From Takakia lepidozioides (taxonomy: Eukaryota; Streptophyta; Takakiopsida; Takakiales; Takakiaceae), in NCBI GenBank assembly GCA_030704615.1, contig CM060733.1, positions 61,566,001 through 61,630,000 of the forward strand: a DNA stretch of 64,000 bases, written 5' to 3'. The notes under the pieces are model-generated. The model worked only from the letters and a program-made list of their open reading frames with translations, was not told where the DNA came from and made no database searches. Positions 1-12,588 of this stretch are shown here, in pieces. Made by a program: the position numbers and the translations under genes. The stretch's first letter is position 1. The number at the start of each line of letters is the position of its first letter.

Positions 1-1240
1 CTTCCTCCAACCATGCGCCCACTACCTGCTTTCTGTTTTGCTTTGGAAAAGAGGCCTTTGGGAACTGGAGATGCAGTCTTCCATGGCCAGCTATGATAAG
101 CTTGTTGGATTCGTGCAATCCTGTACTGGGCTCTAATTATGTAAGAACTGTTAAGTCGGCTTTTAGGTCGGGAATGGTAGCTTGCAGGGCTTCTGGACGG
201 TGGGTTTGCGAAGTTCTCTGCTCTGATTAATGGACGTTTGACAACTGAGAGGCGTTGATGATTTTTGGGGGTCTTGGGAGCAAATCGAGCAAAGCGGGCC
301 ATGGAGGCAGGGAGACTGTAGCCCTGTATAGTGAAGAAGGTCTCATTTCTGACAAGCTCTGGTAGCTTCCCATGGTAACGACGTGTAATCATCAATGTTT
401 CCTGTCTAGGGTCAGCCAACTTTCCCTTTGCAAAAGCCTGACCCAGTGAAATTTTCAGCTGTGGTACAGGGTTAGCGCATGGTGGCTCGGGTGATGGCGG
501 CTGGATGGACTTGCAAACCAGTGGTGTTGCAGTCTCCCAAAACAAACACCCAGGTGATGCTCTTGGGAGGGGGGGAAATTTTGCAACGCTTTCTTTGACT
601 TGGGGGAGCTCCACTGGCAATCTGTTTTCCTTGCTTGGTGTGCTTCCTCTAGAACGCCAGGACTTGCATTCACCTGTCAGACGTGATTAAACGTTAACAA
701 ATCCCAACTGAGACAGAACTTTTGACGTGCACCTCTTTCTGTCACAAGAATGGGGTTGAACAACCTACACACAATAGGCCAAGAATACAATAGCTATTGA
801 TTGCAATCTACTAACTTCCGCACCAGAGTCCCAAGTCTCTATTTGGATTTGATATGGGACATGCCTCTCAAATATGCATCTCCTGTTGTTTTGCAGATCT
901 GAAGATTTGCTGCCAAAGAAGCTTACACAACTGAAAACCCAGGTCCATCTCTTCAGTGATTGTGAATCAGTGTCTCTGGCCACTCAAGCAACATAATAAG
1001 GCACCTGCACGAAGCTGGATTAAACGGCGGGAGGTATTTGTGGAGGTTCCGAGGTGGGTATCTGCTTCCCTCATACTACTTTCGGGTTGCTTGATCAGAT
1101 GCCAGGTTGCTACATCAGACACTCTTGACTAGTGAAATGTGTTCTACTCTCCCGTATCTGGATACCATATAAGAGATATACCAAGTTACACACTAAACTC
1201 AACAATAGTAGATCAAACACCAAAAGACTTGGAAAGAATA
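1..1240. other. No gene recognised (downstream flank of TTLL gene)
   Basis: Only short open frames occur here on either strand and none resembles a known domain. The stretch lies just 3' of the TTLL gene on the minus strand, so it may hold that gene's 3' UTR and terminator. I see no tRNA, tandem repeat or transposon end in it. Confidence 0.4.
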
Positions 1241-1248
1241 GACAGTGA

Positions 1249-4200
1249 CTAACCCTGTCCACTACGATAGTTTTGCAAGATTTGTAGTGCACTTGTCCCT
1301 TGTAAGGCACTTCCTTTCCCTCTAATGCTAACTCTTGCAGTTGGCATTGACCTTGACCTCTTCTGTCGCATGATGGTGCCGTGACTGGCTCTCTTCTGCT
1401 TGGCTACATGAACCACTTCCCTCATCTTAGGAGGCACTCTTGTCTCGCCATATTTCTGAGCTCCAACCCTTTCCAAAATACGTTCCTCCCCATCCCCCAG
1501 CATTTGTGAGACTCCCCCATCGCTCTTCCCCACCCAAGCCAACACCTTGTCATCTTCCTTGCCCAAAAGCTTCTCCAAACTGGCAACCATGTCATCCCTC
1601 TTATCTAACCTTTTTAAACCCCCTGTACATTCCCTTTGCAATCCTCCCATGTCCCCTGCCTTCCAATTTGCCACTTTTTCCAATGCGCCCATCTGTCCCA
1701 AATCTTCTAGAGTACCTATGCCTGTCCTTATCGTGAGCATTCCAAACACCTCCGTATCTTCCATGCCCACGGATCTGCTCTTCTCCCTATTCATATCTTC
1801 CTCGAGTCCCTTTGGTGAGACTCCACCACTCTTTGTGTCCTTCAACCTATCAAATGAAGGTTCTCTCTTCCCGAAGTTGGCCTCAGCCCCATATATCTTC
1901 GCCCGTGCTGACAATGCTGCAAGGGCCGCCGTCCTGGCACAGCGTTGGGCCTTCTTTCTGCTTTCAATGCGAGCCCGTAGTTTTCTCTTCTCCTCGTCCT
2001 CCTTTGCCAGTTGCTCTTGCTGCCTTTCTTCCCTGACTTTGGCTATGGTGTCCTTGACCTTCATGTCAAATGAATGCTTGAATGCTGCTTCTGATCCGGA
2101 TAAAAAAATATTGTACAACTCCTGTAATTTTTTGTCATCGGATGGATAAATTCTATCATACTTGCCTTTGTTTAATAATTCATGCTCCTCAAAGTTGTCT
2201 TTATTCAGGTGAAAAACCATTTGCGGCCCCTGTGGTTTCCCACAACTGTCACTCTTCACTTTCTCAATTCCTGGTTGGCCCTTCCCATATAAACGCATCT
2301 TCGTACCTTTCTTTTCCTGCAGCCATAGATGCACACAGCGGCACCCATACACACCAGTGGGTGACAATGGGTGCACATGTCTACGACACCCACTACAGGA
2401 TGCTAATGACAATTGCTATTAAACACCCCTCTTTCTGGCGACTCTCTAGCGGTTAGGGACCTTATGCACAAACTCAGAAATCTCAGGTGGCCTGCAATAT
2501 GCTTCCCCATTTGTGATTCTCACGAGGGTCATTTCTCTGGCCTTTCTTGGGCACTGGGCACTAAGTAACATGTTATGACTTTTGGCTTTGGATGGCTACC
2601 CATCAAATTTTAGCCTATTTGACATTACCTTGCTTACCTCTCGCTTGCAACGGTTTACTTCGCTGCTGTCTTGAGTCTGACCTGTGTGTGGTTGCAGTCA
2701 GGCTCATTTTGGTGATCCTATCCCCTTCAAGAACATATGCTGATACTTAATGATTTCACAAACCCATTTAAGTCATGTTTCATGGTACTGAATGTTGCTA
2801 GACAAATTCACAAATAGTTTCAAGAGATGTTCTAACCTACCTGCAGCCTCAAACGTGAGACTCCTGATGGGTCCATCCGTACCAACTTCAGTGTATCCGT
2901 AATGAGTGCTTCCTTGACTTTAAGATCCAACGGTGTATCAATTGAGAATGAGGGTGAGTGATTTACCTATAGCACATCAAAACACCAATCACACAAAGTT
3001 AGATCTCTGCTTGCAAAATTTTGATATGATGTGCCAAGGGGACAGGTTTTATGAAAGAGAAATACCTCCAAGAGCCAAGGTGCACATTTGTGGTCAATCA
3101 ATACATCCATACCCAACAGCTCGAAGCAGGAGCGACCGTGGTCATCTTCGTTCAGATAAGTGTGATAATTGTGAACTAGAAGAGGCACGATTGTGAGTAC
3201 TGTCATAACTACAATTTGGCTAATCTGGCGATGCAACTTGACTGTGTCGAATCCCCGGATTGACAGTGCTTTGAACAGCGAACTCAGGGCCCACTTGTGG
3301 CCCTTATTGGTCTCTGTTGCACTCGTATTGAAATGAAAATTGGAGTTGTATTTGTTGAGAGCATAGTTGGTCAAGTGCATGCAGCTGGTAGTCAAATTGC
3401 TGGGCCCGGGTTTCTGATATCTCTCAGTGCAAAATCGGACGATCCCCTCTCTGTCAAGACAGTGAGCAGAAACATCCCCTCTCTGTCAAAGAATCAAGAG
3501 TACTTCCCTCTGGAAAGAGTCTAACCTATAAAGAGAAGGTAGTCATAAGACATGGTTTGCCATAGCTCTAACCTAGAAAGAGAGTAAGAAAAAGAGAAAT
3601 TGCTAACATGCAAGTAGCAACTGCAAGTGCCTTGTGAACACAGAAGAAGAAAAATTTGGCAATGTCCTCGTACAAGATGAGAGGGACAGAAAAGGAAAAT
3701 CATTGAGCCCAAGGGACACAGATAATAAAACAGAACCATAGAAAGTACTACTATTATCAACATGTATTGCTAATAAATGAATACTGCTCCTAGACTTGGA
3801 ATTGGAAGAAACACAAACACAAACACAAACACAAACACAAACAGACGAACTGAAGGATAGACTAAAAGTAAAACCTGTAAAGATAAAGGCGGAGGGGATC
3901 ACATGAGAGAATAAGTACGTAAATGCGCAGGTCAAATTTGTAACCATTGATCAGCATTGGATTTGTCAGATACTTTTGCGCCAATAAGTTTGAACCAGGA
4001 TACCCATCAACAGCACGCCTCACATCTACCGCACTCTGTGCCAACACGACCCCTCTTCCCTGCAGCAATCCCAACAATGACCATCATGAACACCAAACGT
4101 TTCGGTTTGCTCGTGCTTCAATGATACTCTATCTGATCTGACTTCGGAGAAACGAGGGTACATGTGCATGTAAAACTGCATTCTAAGGCCAAAATGCCAT

Positions 4201-6403
4201 AGGCACAACCTAGTGAGCACATATCTTTCTCTCAGAAAACAGAAGCAGAGAGGAAAGGGGGATTGCAAATGCCCGTTGTGTGGGCAACCTTCACTTTCTG
4301 ATTCATTGTCCTGGGTACTCTCACCAGAGAGACATCCTCTTCAAATCCCTCAAGGGAATTGTGCCTGTACCTCTGTTTAAGAACTTTGAAAGTCTTGAGG
4401 CTGAGCCAAAAGTCCAGGCTGGGCAAACCACACACAGCAGATTGATGCTTGTGTAAAGGGATTTTCTAGAGGACAAAAATCCTTCCCCCCTCCATGAGAG
4501 AGAGAGAGTGAGTGGGAAAGCTAACAAGTAGGGTGTTTTTTCCTTACTATTAATTAATCACTGGATTTTTGGAGAGCTTCCATAATCAATTTACAGACCT
4601 AAAATCCATTGATATTAGGCCCCCATAGCTCTAATAGGCATGGGGGACCTTCACTAACTTGGTAAAAGTCAGTGTCAGCCCCTGACAAAGGTAGTTTCTG
4701 TCCCTTTGTGTTCCGCTCAATCTGAACGCGGGGTCAATGGCCACAAGGCTACGGCAAACAAACATCTTATGAGTACACTCTCTCAATTTTCTTGCCCCCA
4801 GGGTCTTGAGCATGTCCACGGGGAAACCCTGGGACTGTTGGAGTGGGCACCAACCTCAGCCAGAAAAAAAACCCATAGACTTAATTTCTCTGTCTCTCTT
4901 TCTTCTATCACCCCCCACCATATTACGTGGCCTGTTTCATCTCCCATTCACAGGCCACTCAAAGGAACACTTATGTTTCGAGTTACATTTGAAATGAGTG
5001 AAGAGTAATTCTATGATTGTCTGATACGCTGATGGTAAACCTTTCCCTAACCATAGCGAGAAAAGTTCCAAAGTTCTAGATTTCCATCCTCCCACCTTCC
5101 CCATCCCAGAAATTGATTTTGACTTGTGACCCTTTACACATCGATAGCGACAATCTTTCACATCATTGCCAAAGGAGACTTTGGGAAAAGCATCGCACCT
5201 GGCTGCCATTGTCTGGCTTGAGTATATATGTTCTCACTTTGGAAGTACTGAAGCATGCCAACAAGTCTGGGAGTTGATTGGGCAGAACAAACGCTCGTGG
5301 GAAAAACTTATAATGTGAAGGAAACAACCTGAGCATTTGCACCAACAAATATCCATACATCATTTTCACTTGCATGAGGTGACAGCATCTGCAACAAGCA
5401 GTATTGAATCGGGCATGTACTGCATGATTTCAACAGTACATACTATTATACCCTGACCTCACTTCTAAGCATGGCCCATCTGGAAATAAGAGTGGAAATA
5501 GTAGTAGTTCAGATGCCTAGCCTTGTCTTGGCCGGCTTTCCATTTAGCCTTGTGAACATACAGGAACCAGCTTCAACAGTCTAGAATGAACAAGGAGTCT
5601 GACTATGAGTGTCTTGGGAGGGAGAGTAGGGAAAACAGTGAGACCTACTTGTGCATTGTGGTCAGGCTACGGAAGAGCGACTTTTTGCGGCAGATGGAGA
5701 GCATGCCATGGAAATGGTTGATCTTCTGCCCTTGTTTGAGCAACATCAACCTTTCTGGACCAACGGACAAATCTGCAATTCAACCGCATGAAAGAGCGCA
5801 ATGAAAGAGCCACCTCATGTCCAATCTCCTGCCCCTGAAAAGCACCTGATCACTCTCTTTTGGGGTTTTTATACAGTCTTTTCCTACTCTTCAACTGTAC
5901 ATTCCCCTTCTCATGCTAAATGATGAAGCGAGGTCTGCCTTACATCAAAGTGAGTGCTTGTACAGTAAGCGTAGACCCTGGCTGAGAACTGACCCCTTGT
6001 CCTCCCTGAATTGTTTCATGACTCGACCATCCTCTTTCTGTCCGAACGGAAGGTCTGATGCCTCCAGCTTGGAGCATAACAAGTTGCACATTAGGATGTA
6101 TTTGATCTCATAAGTAATTCTCAACACTACAAAGAAATAATGTGCTTTAGAGTCCTCGTCCATGCAAAGATGCCAAGTTTCCCCTGTCCTCTCAAAGGGC
6201 AGACAGAGAGGGGAGCGCCCAAGGAATATACCAGTCCAAACCAAGTGACAATGTTTGTCATCGTCTCCGCCTTCTTCCCATCCATTCTTATGAAGCACAA
6301 TACGTAGGACTTCATACTTGCAACAAGAGAGGTCAATCATCGGCACATCTCCCTTTCTGGTCCTTCTCTTTGACCCTGGTGCTGACCCCAGCCTTTTCTT
6401 CAT
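1249..6403 (-). CDS. Tubulin tyrosine ligase-like (TTLL) enzyme, probable polyglutamylase
   Basis: TTLL enzymes ligate glutamate (or glycine) to tubulin tails, mainly in axonemes and basal bodies. Seven minus-strand exons join in phase with GT/AG borders: 6403-6232, 5772-5649, 5328-5199, 4059-3875, 3450-3066, 2966-2841 and 2316-1249, giving about 729 residues. In order one sees the N-terminal strand IDLSCCKYEVLR, QKINHFHGM, the ATP-grasp lysine motif ILKPDNGSQ continuing to GRGVVLAQ, GYKFDLRIYVL, SCDPLRLYLYR, MHLTNYALNKYNSNF and LLEVNHSPSF. These are the usual TTLL landmarks. The last exon adds NKGKYDRIYP and a long charged, coiled-coil-like tail. The start is the first ATG of the first recognisable exon; an upstream exon cannot be excluded. 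The family call is secure. Glutamylase rather than glycylase or tyrosine ligase is inferred from overall resemblance to the TTLL4/6/7 group. Confidence 0.93.
3810..3843. repeat. AAACAC hexanucleotide microsatellite
   Basis: About five and a half perfect copies of a six-base unit (AAACAC), lying in the TTLL intron between exons 5 and 4. Confidence 0.85.
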
Positions 6404-6409
6404 AATCCG

Positions 6410-7575
6410 CTGATGCCAGCCCAAGCTCCTTTCAGGGTCTGCTAAATGTCAGCTCTCTCTCCCTCTCCCTCACACACTCACAATCACAACATATTATGTG
6501 CAAACTCTGCCTCTCCATCACCCAACCAGCGCCAGAGATTTTCTAACCTATCAGCGTCAGTATTCTACAGGGCCGAACTCATGCCATCGCAATATCTCCC
6601 ACTCTCTACACACCTATATATCCTTCCCTACATCACTTGATCCTGTGATAGGAACCTGGATAGGCAGGATCGGCTCTGCTTATTTTATGGTATATGTTAA
6701 ACTGGTTCACTGTAGGCTTAGGCATCCAGTGCTTATCCCCATACCTCTTGGAAGCTCGACACATCATTTGTTGCCTGGTACCAGTTGGTCCACAATCTAG
6801 CTCGCGCCGTAACTAGATTTGTATGAGCTGAAGTATTTGAACCATTTAAAAACTAGATCCCAAAATGTATACATCTCTGTACAGATATATGTATACGTAC
6901 ATAATTTAGAGTCCCTTGTTTTCTGCTTGAATGTTTAATGTATCCACCCTCAAGCAGCCACAGACAGGACCTACTTGAAGTTCAATTCACACCCAGAGAT
7001 CTAAGATACCCCAGCTTGTCGACCTAAAAACAGGTGTCACTGAGAAGAGATCACTAGCTTCAGCTCAATGAATCCGAACTTTCCACAGGGGTGATCGGGG
7101 TCCAGGCATTCGGCCTTCAGGCACTCACCCCTGCGAGAATGCACATCCCTATTGACCATAAGTCTCTGTCTGTTTCTGCCTGCGACGATTTTTTTCCCAT
7201 TCGAATCTTCTCCAATATTTTTCTGACCCCCTGTCAATCACAAAAGACGACCAGCATTATACTGAGGCATTAGCCTTGAAGGCCATCTCGAGGAGACCTG
7301 AAGAAGCTGACCGTCTTCAACTGACATACAAATCCTGGATGTGCCTACAAATCCAATCAAGCCATACATCCAATCAACTTGCAGAGCATGTTAAGTTTCG
7401 CTAGCACTGAGCTCTTAGGAACCATAGGGGGGGCGCCATGAACTCTTGTTGGGTTTCTTATGTTTGTAGTGCACTCAATTTCGCTGATGGCAACAACAGT
7501 GCCAGGACACGGGCCTGGTTGAGCTGGCGTCTCAAACCGTCATCTTACATTTGCACCATAGCAGTACCGGTAACT
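6410..7575. other. Upstream flank of TTLL gene, no gene recognised
   Basis: This probably contains the TTLL promoter. It holds a CT-rich stretch and (ACAC)-like patches near 6450-6490. No long open frame on either strand has a recognisable motif. Confidence 0.35.
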
Positions 7576-7578
7576 CAG

Positions 7579-7926
7579 TCAAAAGAATAAAGTGCTCACC
7601 GCTACATTCCTGAGGATTGACTGGGAGGACTGCCACCCGCGAGCAGCATATCTCCCTCTTTCACTCTCCATCCACAAAAGCAACAAGTTTTTTTTCTCTA
7701 AGAGTTCTAATTTCCTCTTCTCCAGTGCTTCCTGTGCCTTCAATCCGTCTCCCTCCTCGCCCTCCCTGGTCTCTCTGATCTCGACCCTCTTCAACTTCTC
7801 TCTCCACTCTCTCTTCATTCTTCGTCTCTCCTCCATATTCACTCTTTCTCCACGATCGTGTATCTTACACCTCTCTTTACAACCTCCTTTAAAATCTCTT
7901 TCTTCATTCTCACTACCTCCGATCAA
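7579..7926 (-). CDS. Hypothetical charged, coiled-coil-like ORF
   Basis: A 115-residue minus-strand frame very rich in Glu, Arg and Lys (for example KREWREKLKRVEIRETRE and LEKRKLELLEKKNLLL), with a heptad-like Leu/charged pattern. I do not recognise a family. It could be one exon of a gene or transposon ORF, or a chance product of a purine-rich strand. No partner exon was found. Confidence 0.25.
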   Translation of the reverse strand: MIGGSENEERDFKGGCKERCKIHDRGERVNMEERRRMKREWREKLKRVEIRETREGEEGDGLKAQEALEKRKLELLEKKNLLLLWMESERGRYAARGWQSSQSILRNVAVSTLFF

Positions 7927-7929
7927 TCA

Positions 7930-9185
7930 ATCTTATCATCAGTCCTTCTCTCATCCGTCCAATTAAGTAGGGCTCAATACTGCAGATGGAGTGGCCGAGT
8001 GGCCGAGTGAGTGACGGTACTAGGAGTACTTGGATACAACCTGCTGGGTCTACGGCATCTGACGTAACGGAGAAGATCACTACAGCTTACGATTCCATCT
8101 ACAATATGCCCTCTACCTCCACACAAACGTTCTAGGAGTACCTTTATTGTGTTCCCTCTAAGTCTCGGTTTCTTCCTCCTGGATCTGGCTTTGGCCCCTG
8201 CGCCTGCATACAACTTAATCGCCATGGCCAGAGACACAAAGAAGGAGAGAGATACACAAAAGGAAATGAAGGAGGGGAGAGGGGACAGGTATGCAGGTGT
8301 GGTGGTGGCAAGGGTGGTGGGGTGTAACGGTTGTCGCAGACAGCAGCAGAGATCCGGAGAGACGGGGGCCGCCACACTGCCCTTTCCCCTAACCAACCAC
8401 TCTCTAACTAACCCGCCTCCGTTACCCTCCCCCACTTATCTACCTACCCCCTAATCTTCATAATATTTTTCATCGATGACCACCAAAACCACTTTGGAGA
8501 TTTTCATCAATAATCCACTCATTCATTGTCTCCCCTTCATTTTTTTTAATATATATGAAATAACAAACCCTGACCCTAGTAAGGCTCTTTCACAAGGTTA
8601 ATGTTTTTAAGTAAATTTCCTTGTTTTTAATAAGGGTCCCAAATTCTAGCAGAATTCGCCGCGGAATGAAAAGGCTTCCTCCCCTTTTCTTCTGAAGAAA
8701 TAATTAATAAGAAACCACACACTGAAAAGGAACTCCAACACCACACACAAAAAAAAAGGGAACTTAGAGTCTATTTGTTGGAAAGGGAAAAAGAGAACCA
8801 AAAAAAAAAGAGAAAAAGAAAAAAAGAAACCTGAATACATGTACGTAATAAAGTTCATTCGGTGGCATCTCTATTTTAGTGTTACCCAAAACTAGGGTTA
8901 TGATATTTTGATCCTCAGATTTACTTAAATGCATGAGAGCTATGGTCTTTTATTTAAATAAAATAAAATAAAAGGGGGATTGTAGCCCTTTTCACTTTAT
9001 TGAGAGCTATGGTTCACAATGAAAGATTTAGTAAACTTGGCTACAAATGTTTTTATTTATTTAAATCACATTTATGTCATCAAATATATATAATGATAAT
9101 CCAAAGCATGTCAACTTCCCCTTGCCACAATTTTCAGTCATGATAGAAATTTTAGGACCCTGAAATAAATTTGTTGTACAAAGTG
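7930..9185. other. No gene recognised; A/T-rich toward the right
   Basis: Contains a tRNA A-box-like string near 7990 without a matching B box, purine/pyrimidine-biased stretches, and A/T-rich DNA with short ATAAA runs near 8950-8975. No long coding frame with a domain. Confidence 0.35.
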
Positions 9186-9190
9186 GAATG

Positions 9191-10363
9191 TGTAGGGAAT
9201 TCCAAGAAGCCCTTGATGTGAAATGCATTGCAATTCACTTGATCACCCCCCTAAAAGTGCGCAATTCAATTGAATTGCAAGGGCAATTCAATTGAACTGC
9301 TAAAACTAGCTTGAAAACAACCCTAATTTGCAATTCAATTGAATTGTGAATTTGCAAACCAATTGAATTGCGAATTGACAATTCAATTGAATTGTAATAT
9401 ATAATTTTTAAACTTATTTCTGTATATAATATATATATATATATGTATATGTGTATATTCAAATTATACTTATACACGTATAAGAGTATAAGCTAAAAAT
9501 ACATGTTGCCCGTCTATTCTTGCTGCCCCTCTTTCTTGTGCCCTTGAGGAAATTGTGGAGTTGTGAAGCCAACCTCAGCCTCAGCGAGAAAGGGAGAGCC
9601 AAAGAGGGAGAGAGATCAGCAGCTTCATGTGATTCACTGGCAAAAGAAACATGGCTGGCTCTGAAAGAAACAGACAAAATCAAACCTGACAATTGATGAA
9701 AGTCTTCCCCTGCATCATCATGTAGTCCCCTAACACTAGTATCTGGCCCAGGACAAAGAAAACAAATGATATGTTCATCTTCAGAATTATCAAAAATAAT
9801 ATTGTTTCGATACCCTTACAAAGGTATCGTGTTGAAGTTGGGATGTGTGTTCCATGTAAGTTTAATATATCAAACTCTTACACGTTGATACTCTTACATT
9901 GGTATCATGTTTGGTATATGTACATAGCCATATATTGGGACCAACATCCACAAAGAGGGACAATCCCCCTTTAACAAGCGCTTTGTGACTTCCTCTCTCT
10001 CTCTCCCTCTCTCACTCTCCCTTAGGCTTATCTCGGGCTCAAGCCTTACCACGGGCAAAGGATTGACAGACGGACAGCAAGAATAGACGGGCAACATGTA
10101 TTTTTAACTTATACTTTTGTATGCGTATATGTATAATTTAAATATGTACATATATATACAATATATACAGAAATAAGTTAAAAATTATAGATTACAATTC
10201 AATTGAATTGTCAACTCGCAATTCAATTGAATCGTGTGTGCCGACAATTCATTTGAATTGCAAATTAGGGTTGTTTTCAAGCTATTGAATTGCGAACTTT
10301 TAGGGGGGTGATCAAGTGAATTGCAATGCATTTCACATCAAGGCCTTTTTGGAATTCCCTAGA
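9191..10363. mobile_element. Foldback element with ~300-bp terminal inverted repeats
   Basis: The left arm starts TAGGGAATTCCAA near 9191 and runs to about 9530. The right arm is its reverse complement from about 10075 and ends TTGGAATTCCCTA near 10363. Both arms carry the same landmarks in mirrored order: CCTTGATGTGAAATGCATTG, TTCACTTGATCACCCCCCTA, several palindromic CAATTCAATTGAATTG units, an AT-rich microsatellite, and GTTGCCCGTCTATTCTTGCT. The roughly 540-bp centre shows no convincing ORF. The outermost dinucleotide is TA on both sides, compatible with a TA target duplication, but the class is undetermined. Transcription would give a very long hairpin. Confidence 0.85.
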
Positions 10364-10633
10364 ACGTGATCAGTGTGCAGTCAAGTGCCTGCAAATTCTG
10401 TGCTTGCTCCCACAAATTTCTCACAAAACTTGTACAACTTGAAAACTGATCATGGTAAACTAATGTGTGCGTGAAGGGCAAGGTCTCAAGCAAAGATCTT
10501 CATGGCAATAAGTTAATGTTAACAATCAAAGCCTAAAGGTCAGCAAGTAGAATATTAGGGCTTGCCGCATGATGCATTGAAGTAAAACATTTGAAATGGG
10601 TTTGAAATTATGTCGATCTAGATCAGAGTGTGT

Positions 10634-11641
10634 CTACAAGTCAGATGCTCGTTTGCCAAACTCTGCCAGGCTGAGCTGATCCAACATGTAGCCCACCACG
10701 TGATGGACATCGCCATATTCTGTTGCTACCTTTGAAGCCATATCTTTAACTTGTTCTCGATTTTTCATGTCTCGTTGGGCACCATGTTTGAAATGTGTAT
10801 CCAAATAGTAGCCCTCCAATTTTAGGTACTCCTCTCCCATACCAGGATTAAACATTTCATCAACACATTCTTTTGCAAGCTCTCGTTGAACTCGAAGCGT
10901 AGGCAGCTGAAGTCCTCCTGCTGTGGCTAAGCGTCTTAATATTTGGCCAACCTCGGCTTTGAAGTCATCGTGCTTACATTTTTCGTACGTATACAGTCTA
11001 CCATTGGCAAAAGCTCGTTTGTACTTATCGTTCAGAAAGTTTGTTAAGCGTTGTTGTATGATTATAGAGCTATCGCACTCTTGATGCCAAAATCTACTTA
11101 TTTGTCTTAGCTCCAACGCTTTTTCGTCAGCCTTTAATGGCTTAAGTTTACGGTGGACATATGTTTCCATACCATGACGCACTGTTTGAGGTGTCAGTGT
11201 GTTGGCAGTTTTGTTTGCCTCCATGTATGCATTAAAGATACTCGGATTAACATCAATACTAGTTGGATGTTGAATGTTCATGTCTCTGGGACTTCTCTTT
11301 GAATTGCTCTTCGGCCGACGATCTGGCAAATATATATCGTTGCTGGTTTCAGATTTTCGTTGTTTACGACTCGGTTTTTTCCCCTTTTTTGAACTAGCAC
11401 TCAGTGTAAGGTGTGCTGCCATCATGTTGTTGTCATGTTTCAGTTGGTCTCGACTAGCTTGAACCCTGCCTTTTCGCAAATTGCGCTCAAAATCAAGCAT
11501 AGGTGAAATTGATTCTATCAACTCCGAATCCGACGAATCTGTTGCTTTGTACATGGGCTTTCGAGGACTGCTTCGATATGAAGTCTCGGAAAAGCCTAAG
11601 AAATTTGACATTGGAGCTGATACACAAAGTTTTTCTTTCAC
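10634..11641 (-). CDS. Unrecognised 335-aa intronless protein
   Basis: An uninterrupted minus-strand frame starting at an ATG. The N-terminal ~130 residues are Ser/Lys/Arg-rich and probably disordered, with basic clusters such as KKGKKPSRKQRK that could act as a nuclear signal. The C-terminal ~200 residues look globular, with helix-rich strings such as FKAEVGQILRRLATAGGL and VQRELAKECVDEMF. Open length, A/T-rich flanks and lack of introns suggest a recent mobile or viral-derived gene, or a single-exon host gene. I recognise no family and assign no function. Confidence 0.6.
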   Translation of the reverse strand: MKEKLCVSAPMSNFLGFSETSYRSSPRKPMYKATDSSDSELIESISPMLDFERNLRKGRVQASRDQLKHDNNMMAAHLTLSASSKKGKKPSRKQRKSETSNDIYLPDRRPKSNSKRSPRDMNIQHPTSIDVNPSIFNAYMEANKTANTLTPQTVRHGMETYVHRKLKPLKADEKALELRQISRFWHQECDSSIIIQQRLTNFLNDKYKRAFANGRLYTYEKCKHDDFKAEVGQILRRLATAGGLQLPTLRVQRELAKECVDEMFNPGMGEEYLKLEGYYLDTHFKHGAQRDMKNREQVKDMASKVATEYGDVHHVVGYMLDQLSLAEFGKRASDL

Positions 11642-11644
11642 TTT

Positions 11645-12585
11645 TCAATGACCTAGTAACAACAACTGTGGATCTGTATCATTTCAGTGTATCATATATG
11701 TTAAGTACTGTACAATCCTGACTAATTTACTTTCACTGGTGTCAAATCCAGTCTAACTACTTTGTAACTAGTGTCACTATAGTTCTAATTATATTAAGAT
11801 AGCCTGACTGATATTGCATGTAATTTATTTATTTTAAAATTTTATTCAGAATGAAACTTGAAATTCTATCACAATATAAAACAATTACATAATATGAGAA
11901 TATACTTGAAAATATGTATGTAATTTTCCTGGATATTCCAGAGGGCCTGCCTGTTCCTGATGTTTTGCCGGCTGATAATGCTGTGGTAGAAATTATAAAT
12001 CTCAAGTCTAATTACCTGTTTGATAAGAAGACAAGGATTCAATTGGCTGACGTTTCATTACTTTAAGCAAATACCGACAAGTTGGGTGCGCATTATAGAA
12101 CTTCAAATAAGTTTGGGTATAAGATATTGTTTAAATATGAGATAATATTGAAGACTTTACCAAGACGAATTAGATTATTAGTTTCCAGCACCATGACACC
12201 TAAATTTGTATGAATTGAATGAGCATGAAAATTGTTACAATTGAACTACGAGGATTCGCAAATTAGCTTGTTGTTTGAAGTACTAGCTGGAAGGAGATCG
12301 GCGAAAAAGAGAAGGAGAAAAAATATTTGAGAGTTGTGAAAAACAAATTGTTCATGGTAGGAAGGAAATGAGGAAATGAAGTCTTAAATACAGAGAGAAA
12401 AATAGAGCAATTTTGAGAGAATTTTGTGGGAAGTGATCCTACAGAATATTCAGCAGTAGGAACTAAACTTAGAGAGAAAGAATGATTGAGATTATATGAT
12501 ATGAGTGGATGCAACCATCTAGATCTTTGGAGGAACATACCAAACATCTGATGGGAATGGCAGACTTATCCTTGTTTAGCTTACT
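11645..12585. other. A/T-rich intergenic stretch, no gene recognised
   Basis: A/T-rich DNA upstream of the 335-aa ORF, which probably contains its promoter. No open frame with a recognisable motif on either strand. Confidence 0.35.
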
Positions 12586-12588
12586 ATA

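Noticed and set aside
1440-2149. Long plus-strand frames opposite the last TTLL exon
   Set aside because: They are antisense shadows of the highly charged minus-strand exon; splice-consistent TTLL coding is on the minus strand.
7985-8065. tRNA-like string GGAGTGGCCGAGTGG resembling a Leu/Ser tRNA start
   Set aside because: The A box fits, but no B box (GGTTCGANTCC) or acceptor-stem complement follows within tRNA length.
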